Assembly: GCF_000949475.1 (NCBI RefSeq)
Contig: NZ_JRHC01000001.1
Location: 434,001 to 498,000 of the forward strand
Reading direction: 5' to 3'
Source of the DNA: Draconibacterium sediminis
Lineage (GTDB): Bacteria > Bacteroidota > Bacteroidia > Bacteroidales > Prolixibacteraceae
Length of the DNA: 64,000 bases
The notes under the pieces were generated by a model that saw only the letters and a list, made by a program, of their open reading frames with translations, was not told where the DNA came from and ran no database searches. Made by a program: the position numbers and the translations under genes. Position 1 is the stretch's first letter. Every line of letters starts with the position of its first letter. This document shows positions 44,252 through 51,445 of the stretch, piece after piece.

Positions 44252-44939
44252 GGATTTAATGAAATTTAGGCAGGAGTAAAGCGACCAATCATAAGAAACT
44301 GGCGTTGCCCTATCAGGCGGATTCTACTTTTTGGTTTAGCCCAAAAAGTAGACAAAAAACCCAAGGCTGCGCCCGCTTCCCTCGGAAAAGCTACGCGATG
44401 CCAACTAAAATTCCTGAAACTCGTCGTACCTCCTCAAACATCAGTAATTTTTTTACGTTGTCACCGCTTGTTTTCCGGCTCACCGGCCGAGGCCGAAGCC
44501 AGGAAGTAACTTATGATCATTGAAAATGCTGCATAAGCGGAACGGCCTCTTTTGGTATTTGCCCAGAGTTGAAATGAAACCTTAATGAGAGCGGGAAGCT
44601 CCGAGTGAGCGAGGAGATCACCCGTCCGAATTTAGGTTTTATGAAAACGGAGGGTGAAGATCAAAAGTAGCCTTGAACTTTCTGCTTCGTCTTTGCTTTA
44701 AGGCAAAGATGAAGGCCTCCGGCAGGAGAATAATGGTTGTAAAACGCACTTCAAACGGTTGCCCTTTTGTCCTTTTGTTAATATCCTGCTGACTTTCGCA
44801 TTAGCATATGTTAATTAAAAACACGAACTTTTTAACGGTTTTTATTGTGCATTTCTGAACTGATCTTCTTAACTTATACAACATCAAAATAAATATTCAT
44901 TCAATAACACACTGATTAAGTGCATAAACATTGACAACT
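44252..44939. other. Non-coding region with hairpins; includes sulfatase leader
   Basis: The 688-base gap has no credible gene. A perfect 12-bp hairpin (44323-44334 with 44341-44352) opens a GC-mixed stretch up to about 44720 that looks like a degenerate dispersed repeat. From about 44805 on, the sequence is the leader of the sulfatase gene and is duplicated before the next sulfatase. A 72-codon open frame at 44305 lacks coding character and is not called. Confidence 0.4.
44899..44932 (+). repeat. Sulfatase leader repeat, copy 1
   Basis: Thirty-four bases identical to 46726-46759, at the same distance (8 bases) from the start codon. Partly conserved blocks continue about 100 bases upstream (for example GTTTTTATTGTG and ATCTTCTTAACTTATA). 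This indicates that the sulfatase gene was duplicated together with its regulatory region. Confidence 0.75.
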
Positions 44940-46493
44940 ATGAAACACAGCTTTAGATTTTTAAAGAAGAGTTTATTAATCCTGCTCTTCTTACCATTTG
45001 TAACGTTTGCTCAGGATAAGCCTAATATTTTAATCATTTTCCCAGATGATGTGGGCTGGAGCAATGTAAGCGCTTATGGACACGGCGTAATGGGATACAC
45101 CACTCCCAACATCGACCGGATTGCCAATGAAGGTATCATGTTTACCGAACATTATGCGCAACCATCCTGCACAGCGGGTCGTGCGGCGTTAATTACAGGA
45201 CAGTATCCCATTCGTAGTGGCATGACCACTGTTGGCAGACCGGGAGCTGAACTTGGTCTCAAAAAGGAGAGTCCTACTCTTGCCGAAGTTCTTAAAGAAC
45301 AGGGTTATGCAACCGGACAATTTGGGAAAAATCACCTGGGCGACAGAAACTCGCACCTCCCAACAGTTCACGGATTTGATGAATTCTTTGGAAATCTTTA
45401 TCACCTGAACACCCAGGAAGAGTACCAGCAAATGGATTATCCGCAAGATCCGGAGTATTTTAAAAAATTCGGAACACGTGGCGTACTACATACCTGGGCA
45501 ACCGACGTGGATGACCCAACGGTTGATCCAAGGTTTGGAAAAGTAGGGAAACAAAAAATTGAAGATACCGGTCAACTGTCGAGAGAAAGAATGGAAACCG
45601 TAGATGAAGAATTTATGGAGGCAATGGTGGACTTCATGAAAAGAGCTAAAAATGATGATAAACCTTTTTTCGCCTGGTTTAATCCGAGCAGAATGCACAT
45701 GTTCACCCACTTGAAACCCGAGCATCGATATCTGGCGTTACCTTACACTACCGAGCACGATTTTTATGGAAGTGGTATGATTGAACACGATATGATGATT
45801 GGAGAACTGCTCGACGAGCTGGAGAAAATGGGTGTATTGGAAAATACCATTGTTGTTTATTCAACCGATAATGGTCCTGAACACAGTGCCCGTACGCACG
45901 GTGGAACTACCCCTTTCAGAGGCGAAAAAATGACGACTTATGAAGGTGGTGTTCGGGTGCCAATGATGGTGATGTGGAAAGATAAAATTAAAGCAGGCCG
46001 GACACTTCGGGGCATTCAGGCGCATATGGATATTTTTACTACACTGGCCGCAGCAGCCGGGGTACCTGATGTTGTTGAAAAAATGGATAAGGAACGTCAT
46101 CAGTATATCGACGGTGTAAATAACCTGGATTACTGGCTGGGTAAATCGGATGAAAGTAACCGGAATAATTATATTTATTACCACGAGTCTGATATACGGG
46201 CAGTGCGTATAAATCAATGGAAAATGCACTTTCAAACCAGTGAAGATTATTACGCACCTTATGTGAAGCAAAAGTTTCCGATCATGTACAATATCCATTT
46301 CGACCCCTACGAAAGTTTCGACAACCTTACGGACAGGTCGGACATGCTGCAACGAAAGCAATTTATTAACGAACCGATGCAGGAATTGCTTACTGAACAC
46401 ATTGAATCGCTGGTGGAATATCCACCCGTTCAAAAGGCAGCCAGCTTCGATTTTTCTGAGATAATCAGACAATTAAGTGAAGGAAAACAATAG
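44940..46493 (+). CDS. Sulfatase, exported (formylglycine-type)
   Basis: The frame opens at TTG 44931, but the ATG at 44940 starts a clear signal peptide, giving 517 residues. The metal-binding PDDVG (Asp36, Asp37) and the maturation motif Cys77-Thr-Ala-Gly-Arg identify a Cys-type sulfatase, which needs formylglycine conversion. YSTDNGPEHS and GEKMTTYEGGVRVP are typical of the family. The substrate (sulfated glycan or aryl sulfate) is unknown. A close paralogue with the same leader follows. Confidence 0.9.
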   Translation: MKHSFRFLKKSLLILLFLPFVTFAQDKPNILIIFPDDVGWSNVSAYGHGVMGYTTPNIDRIANEGIMFTEHYAQPSCTAGRAALITGQYPIRSGMTTVGRPGAELGLKKESPTLAEVLKEQGYATGQFGKNHLGDRNSHLPTVHGFDEFFGNLYHLNTQEEYQQMDYPQDPEYFKKFGTRGVLHTWATDVDDPTVDPRFGKVGKQKIEDTGQLSRERMETVDEEFMEAMVDFMKRAKNDDKPFFAWFNPSRMHMFTHLKPEHRYLALPYTTEHDFYGSGMIEHDMMIGELLDELEKMGVLENTIVVYSTDNGPEHSARTHGGTTPFRGEKMTTYEGGVRVPMMVMWKDKIKAGRTLRGIQAHMDIFTTLAAAAGVPDVVEKMDKERHQYIDGVNNLDYWLGKSDESNRNNYIYYHESDIRAVRINQWKMHFQTSEDYYAPYVKQKFPIMYNIHFDPYESFDNLTDRSDMLQRKQFINEPMQELLTEHIESLVEYPPVQKAASFDFSEIIRQLSEGKQ

Positions 46494-46551
46494 CGAAAAT
46501 TTAACGCGCTATTCATTAGTTTAAAAAACTTAAATAGCGTACCGGAGATAT

Positions 46552-46590
46552 AAATGAAGGGCATCCACTCGCGATGCCCTTCATTTATTT
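46552..46590 (+). terminator. Terminator after sulfatase 1
   Basis: A perfect 14-bp stem (46552-46565 with 46573-46586) with a 7-base loop, followed by ATTTTATG. A similar GGGCATC hairpin follows sulfatase 2. Confidence 0.75.
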
Positions 46591-46725
46591 TATGTTAACA
46601 CCTTAGGTCTTTTTCAATAACATATGTTGATTAAGTAATAAATACTTTTTTGCCGTTTTTATTGTGTTTTTCTGATCAGATCTTCTTAACTTATAAAACC
46701 TTTATATCAGGTATTGTAGAAATTG

Positions 46726-46759
46726 ATTCAATAACACACTGATTAAGTGCATAAACATT
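46726..46759 (+). repeat. Sulfatase leader repeat, copy 2
   Basis: Identical 34 bases to the leader of the upstream sulfatase, again 8 bases before the ATG. Confidence 0.75.
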
Positions 46760-46766
46760 AAGAACT

Positions 46767-48341
46767 ATGAAACACAATTTTAGCATGTTAAAGAGGAGTT
46801 TATTGATACTGCTCTTTTTTCCATTTGTAACTTTTGCACAGGATAAACCCAACATTCTTGTAATAATGGTAGATGATGTTGCGCCCAACGCGCTAAGCTG
46901 TTACAGCTTAGGATTGCAATATCCAACACCAAATATCGACAGGATTGCAAAAGAAGGCGTACTTTTTACCGACCACTATTCGCAACCCAGTTGTACGGCT
47001 GGTCGTGCTGCTTTTATAACCGGACAAAAACCGGTTCGTACAGGCTTAACCACCGTTGGGCAGCCCGGTAATCCGCTGGGTTTGCAAAAGGAAGATCCAA
47101 CACTGGCCGAGTTGCTGAAACCGCTTGGTTATATGACCGCACAGTATGGTAAAAACCACCTGGGCGACCGTAACGAACACCTGCCAACCGTGCATGGTTT
47201 CGACGAATTTTTCGGAAACCTGTATCACCTGAATGTTTCGGAAGAAGAAGAACAGGCTGACTACCCGAAAAGCAAAGAATTCTATGAAAAATATGGCCCG
47301 CGTGGTATTATCGAATCGTATGCTTCCGATACTTACGACAATACGGTAGATACGCGTTTTGGTGTGATTGGAAAACAGAAAGTTACCGATACCGGAAAAC
47401 TCACCAGTAAGCGTATGGAAACTTTCGACGAAGAGCTGGTAGCCAAAACCGAAGATTTTATGAAACGCGCACACGATGCCGGCAAGCCATTTTTTATCTG
47501 GCATGCAACAAGCCGTATGCACGTTTACACGCACCTGAAAGAAGAGTCGCGTAACCTGGCAACACCGATAAGTACCGATATGGATTTGTTTGGTTCGGGA
47601 TTGATGGAACACGACGGACATGTTGGTGAAATACTGGATTACCTTGATGAGTTAGGCATTGCCGACAATACCATTGTAATTTATACTACTGATAATGGCC
47701 CGGAACAAAGTACCTGGCCCGATGCCGGAGTAACCATGTTCCGTGGCGAAAAAATGACGACGTACGAAGGCGGTGTTCGTGCGCCGTTCCTGGTACGCTG
47801 GCCTAAAAACATTCCTGCAGGATTAATCCGTAACGGTATTTCGGCGCACGAAGATGTGGTGCCTACCATTATGGCAGCCGTTGGCGAGCCTGAAATAAAA
47901 GACGAATTAAAAGCCGGGAAAACCATTGGCGATATGACCTACAAAGTGTATATCGACGGATTTAACAACCTTGATTACTGGGAAGGAAAAACCGACGAAT
48001 CGGCACGAAACTATTTCTTCTACTACTATGAATCGGGTTTAACAGCTATGCGAGTAGGGCCGTGGAAAATGCACTTTGCCACCAAAGAGCGTTATTTCGA
48101 CGATATGGTAACGCATACCATGCCACAGCTTTTTAACCTGCGGAAAGACCCGTTTGAAAAATATGACGATATCTATGGTTTCGAATTGATTATGCACAAA
48201 TCGTGGGTAATGCAACCTGCCATTGGTATGTTAACGGAGCATTTGTCGAGCTTTAAGGATTATCCACCGCGTCAGGCTGCTGCTTCGCTCGATATTAATA
48301 AAGCGATTGATGCTATTTTGAAATCGGATACACGACAATAG
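46767..48341 (+). CDS. Sulfatase, exported, paralogue of the preceding gene
   Basis: This 524-residue protein has a nearly identical signal peptide to its neighbour, MVDDV (Asp36, Asp37) and the maturation motif Cys76-Thr-Ala-Gly-Arg. Sequence runs such as TVHGFDEFFGNLYHLN and DNGPEQS show a tandem duplication. Divergence in the middle and near the C-terminus suggests a different substrate. Its own terminator follows, so each copy is a separate unit. Confidence 0.9.
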   Translation: MKHNFSMLKRSLLILLFFPFVTFAQDKPNILVIMVDDVAPNALSCYSLGLQYPTPNIDRIAKEGVLFTDHYSQPSCTAGRAAFITGQKPVRTGLTTVGQPGNPLGLQKEDPTLAELLKPLGYMTAQYGKNHLGDRNEHLPTVHGFDEFFGNLYHLNVSEEEEQADYPKSKEFYEKYGPRGIIESYASDTYDNTVDTRFGVIGKQKVTDTGKLTSKRMETFDEELVAKTEDFMKRAHDAGKPFFIWHATSRMHVYTHLKEESRNLATPISTDMDLFGSGLMEHDGHVGEILDYLDELGIADNTIVIYTTDNGPEQSTWPDAGVTMFRGEKMTTYEGGVRAPFLVRWPKNIPAGLIRNGISAHEDVVPTIMAAVGEPEIKDELKAGKTIGDMTYKVYIDGFNNLDYWEGKTDESARNYFFYYYESGLTAMRVGPWKMHFATKERYFDDMVTHTMPQLFNLRKDPFEKYDDIYGFELIMHKSWVMQPAIGMLTEHLSSFKDYPPRQAAASLDINKAIDAILKSDTRQ

Positions 48342-48367
48342 AAACTATTTGATCAGTGAAACATAGT

Positions 48368-48399
48368 AAAAGGGCATCCAAACGGATGCCCTTTTTTAT
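48368..48399 (+). terminator. Terminator after sulfatase 2
   Basis: A 12-bp perfect stem (AAAAGGGCATCC with GGATGCCCTTTT), loop AAAC, then more T. Confidence 0.8.
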
Positions 48400-48507
48400 G
48401 ATCGAAATGGATCGGATCCCTATCTCAAACACATTTGTTTGTGTACTCATCAGGTTAATGCCCCTGCCCAAAGCTTTTGCTACCACCAGTTGTGTTATGG
48501 GTATAAG

Positions 48508-48758
48508 AAAAAACACGATTTACACCAACTTCGGTTACCTGATGGCCTTAGAAAACGTGTTTGATACCCACTTCTTTCGCCTGTGGGTGTAAAAAAACAG
48601 GTTTGAAAGCTTCCCCAGCTGCTGGGGAAGCGATAAAACACGTTTGAAATGGACTTCTGTTACCTGGGGAAGAAAAAAAACACGTTTGAAACCGACTTCT
48701 GTCACCTGAGGGTGCAAAAAAACGCGTTTGAAACCAACTTCTGTCACCTGCGGAAGCT
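48508..48758. repeat. Six tandem copies of a 42-bp unit
   Basis: Units start at about 48508, 48550, 48592, 48633, 48675 and 48717. Each has the pattern AAAAAACACGTTTGAAA, then CTTCTGTCACCTG. Unit 3 differs in its second half, which has become a CTTCCCCAGC/GCTGGGGAAG palindrome. The minus strand is open through most of it and would give 14-residue repeats (VTEVGFKRVF), but no start signal supports a protein. Confidence 0.75.
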
Positions 48759-48825
48759 TTAAAATCAGTTAGATACGGATTTTATTGATTGTGGAAGTTT
48801 CGAAAGTCTGCGTGGAGTGTGAGTT

Positions 48826-48919
48826 TGGGGTTAAAACCCATCGATGCCCATTTGCTTAACCCCAGGCTTAAGCCTGGGGTTAGTGAATTCCCGCCAGTAA
48901 ATGGGCTTTAGCCCCCAGT
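48826..48919. repeat. REP-like palindromic element
   Basis: A perfect 26-base palindrome (48857-48882, core CCCCAGGCTTAAGCCTGGGG) is flanked by TGCCCATTT on the left and AAATGGGC on the right, then GCTTTAGCCCCC. The style matches dispersed REP elements known in Bacteroidota genomes. Confidence 0.65.
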
Positions 48920-49212
48920 GCTATGTATTTATATACTGAGAGATAAACGATATGCGAGGATTTAAACCAATGTTGTTTTATTTTTTTATTATGCTAACTT
49001 TAAACTCCGAATAAAAACCATAGCCGTTGAATACATACCCTGAAATAACAGATAAAAAATTAGTAAGCATAATATGTGTTGTTATCATCCCGATATGGAG
49101 GTATAACAACCCCTTTTATCGCGCTATAAGCGATATAACAGCAATGATGATGCTCAGTAGTTGGCGGTAATATTGAGAGACCACCTGCACATGGAATAGA
49201 CTAAAATAATAT

Positions 49213-49725
49213 ATGGAAAAACAGATATTTTACTTTGGTAAAACAACAAAATGGGATAGGATTACTATTTTCTTGTATTTAATCTTATCAATTGGATTAA
49301 CTGTTTATTATAGGAACAATCCTCTTAACTATAAATTGCACAGAGATATTTTATTTGCGTATGCTTTTGGAACGCATTTCTTTCTTTATCTGTTTAATTA
49401 CAAATCCTTGAGAAACTTGAAAGTTTATTTTGTTTGGTTCGCCTTTGGATTAATACAGCTGTTTATTTATTTTAAACTAAAAGACATTGATTATTTACAG
49501 AATGTAAAAGGACATGCTTCAACAGGATTAAGAAATACCGTTCCTCTGTTGATTCTTTTCCAAATATTACGATTTATAAGTGCAAAAACTCAAGGACAAG
49601 AATTGGTCGCTCCTGGCAAAGGTTCAACAACGGACTTGTTTGATGAGAGAAGAATTACAATTATTGACTTTATAGCATTTGCAATTTACATGGCGGCAAT
49701 GATTTTATTATTTTTCTATGACTGA
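49213..49725 (+). CDS. Membrane protein of unknown function
   Basis: This 170-residue protein has four to five hydrophobic segments (for example 17-35, 47-70, 72-92, 145-168). No family recognised. It overlaps the next gene by 8 bases, so the two are translated together. Both are much more AT-rich than the sulfatases on either side, suggesting later acquisition. Confidence 0.7.
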   Translation: MEKQIFYFGKTTKWDRITIFLYLILSIGLTVYYRNNPLNYKLHRDILFAYAFGTHFFLYLFNYKSLRNLKVYFVWFAFGLIQLFIYFKLKDIDYLQNVKGHASTGLRNTVPLLILFQILRFISAKTQGQELVAPGKGSTTDLFDERRITIIDFIAFAIYMAAMILLFFYD

Positions 49726-50245
49726 AATTAAACTATATAAATCACCATGGAAAGCAATAAAGCTACTCGGATTGACTATTCCACTCGTAGCTGTTGGAAT
49801 TTGGTTGATTTTAAGAAATGAGAGTAGTCTCTTGGATAGGATTATGGGATGGATTGGTGTTCCATTTTTCGGATTTGGATTTTTCTTGGCATTTTTTCAC
49901 ATGTTCGATAAAAGACCTCAGATTATCATAAATGAAACTGGAATTTGGGATAGAACCACAAAACAGGACTTGATAAGCTGGAACCTGATTAAGAATGCGA
50001 AGCCTTTAAATATATTTGGACAGAAGTTTATAACCTTGACAATGGATAAATCATTTAAATCAAGGAATAAACAATATCGTTGGGCAAGAAAGTTAAGCAA
50101 AGAAGTTGGTTCGTCTGGATTGGATTTGCAATTAAGTCAAATAAAAATTAACCCTATGACAATGACCAAATTTATAAAAGAAATGATAAAAACAGATAAA
50201 CAAAACAGACAAGGTTTGATAGATAAATACTTTGATAATCAATAA
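49718..50245 (+). CDS. STM3941-family membrane protein
   Basis: This 175-residue protein has two membrane helices (about 15-33 and 42-62, with GIPFFGFGF-like sequence) and a cytoplasmic PH-like domain (RPQIIINETGIWDRT). This matches the STM3941 family, known only as accessory membrane proteins. Coupled to the preceding membrane gene by overlap. Confidence 0.75.
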   Translation: MTEIKLYKSPWKAIKLLGLTIPLVAVGIWLILRNESSLLDRIMGWIGVPFFGFGFFLAFFHMFDKRPQIIINETGIWDRTTKQDLISWNLIKNAKPLNIFGQKFITLTMDKSFKSRNKQYRWARKLSKEVGSSGLDLQLSQIKINPMTMTKFIKEMIKTDKQNRQGLIDKYFDNQ

Positions 50246-50426
50246 AATACTACCGCCAACATGCGGTCATAAAACATTTGGGGTGAAGTGGTTATTCGAG
50301 CATCCTGCCACGCATCAACTTTTGGTAACGGTGGATAGTAACGCAGCTCGCTCTCCCAAACGTTTCATACCGCAAAACCGTTGTGGTGCATTTTGGGAAA
50401 TTGAATCTAAACTGAAAATATAGAAA

Positions 50427-51161
50427 ATGACAGATGATGAACTAGATGATATTGAAAAAGAAATGAATGAAATTCATGAAAATTTCAAAAGATCAGAAAT
50501 TGAAGGAGCTCAAAATATTTTAAGATACTTTGATCGAATTCATGATAAACTATTCACATTCAACAATATTCTAATTGCTGGTTATTTTGCTCTTTCTCAA
50601 TTTTTCGAATCTTTTTCTGTATACGGAATTATTATACCTCTTCTCAATTTAGCATTGTTAATAATCATTGAATATCGTATGATGGAGAAAAGTAGATTTG
50701 ACTCTCAGGTAACAAAAAAAACTAGTGAAGAAATTAATAAAAATGGAACAAACATAAATAAAACTACGAGGTATTCACTTTACTCAATTATATCAACATC
50801 GATTGTGGTCATTATTTTTATTTTTAATCTGTTCTCTCTTGATTCAAAAGCAATTAATACAATAAAAAACAATCAACCTATACAACAAGTCGTAGACACG
50901 ATAGGGTCAGACGTTAATAACAACCTAATTATTGCTGCTTGGACTGACAATGAAACAGAAAATGCAACTCTTGCCTTTGATATAGATTCCGTTATCTACG
51001 TGGACTTATTGAAATACTATAAATACGAGCTTTTCAACGATACCTTGATTAGGTATTTTGAAGAAATGATTGACACCTCAATAATTGTCAAATTGAACAA
51101 CGACTCTTTGATAATTAAAAACAAATATGGAACTGAAGAATATAAAAAATTTAATGAGTAA
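50427..51161 (+). CDS. Two-helix membrane protein of unknown function
   Basis: This 244-residue protein has an acidic helical N-terminus, two adjacent membrane segments (about 50-70 and 75-95), a third at about 125-145, and an acidic C-terminal domain. No family recognised. It lies in the low-GC insert between the sulfatases, 181 bases after the STM3941-family gene. Confidence 0.65.
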   Translation: MTDDELDDIEKEMNEIHENFKRSEIEGAQNILRYFDRIHDKLFTFNNILIAGYFALSQFFESFSVYGIIIPLLNLALLIIIEYRMMEKSRFDSQVTKKTSEEINKNGTNINKTTRYSLYSIISTSIVVIIFIFNLFSLDSKAINTIKNNQPIQQVVDTIGSDVNNNLIIAAWTDNETENATLAFDIDSVIYVDLLKYYKYELFNDTLIRYFEEMIDTSIIVKLNNDSLIIKNKYGTEEYKKFNE

Positions 51162-51180
51162 TAAACCACCCCGCTAGCGC

Positions 51181-51207
51181 GGATTTGTAATCCGTGCCCT
51201 GGTCAAA
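51181..51207. repeat. Dispersed REP-like element, copy 1
   Basis: Twenty-seven bases matching 56938-56964 at 24 positions (GGATTT..AATCCGTGCCCTGG), with an inverted near-copy of 16 bases at 51305-51320. A GCTAGCGC flank precedes it. Non-coding. Confidence 0.65.
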
Positions 51208-51445
51208 CAGACCCGGAAAGTGCAATTTACTGTGATTTTAATAGGACTAATAACCGTCAAAGAGCTAATGGATAGTAGTATTAAATAGTATTGCTTTTGG
51301 CAATGGCACGGATTGCAAATTAGCTTGAGGCTGATCTTCGATTCGCACCGGCGATGGGAAATCCGAACATAATATGTATTGTATGATTATAAAGTGACAG
51401 AAAATCACTATTTTACATAGAAATTAGTCTTTTAAATCCTACAAT

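Larger units (their letters stand above)
48400..49212. other. Long non-coding region with two repeat types
   Basis: Within the 871-base gap after sulfatase 2 lie six 42-bp tandem units (48508-48758), a REP-like palindrome (48826-48919), and an AT-rich stretch up to the start of a low-GC membrane protein gene. I see no credible protein gene. Confidence 0.5.

Noticed and set aside
44305-44523. Small protein of 72 residues
   Set aside because: It spans a hairpin-rich, non-coding-looking stretch, has no start signal and no plausible composition.
50232-50423. Small protein of 63 residues after the STM3941-family gene
   Set aside because: It overlaps boundary-like intergenic sequence and has no coding character.
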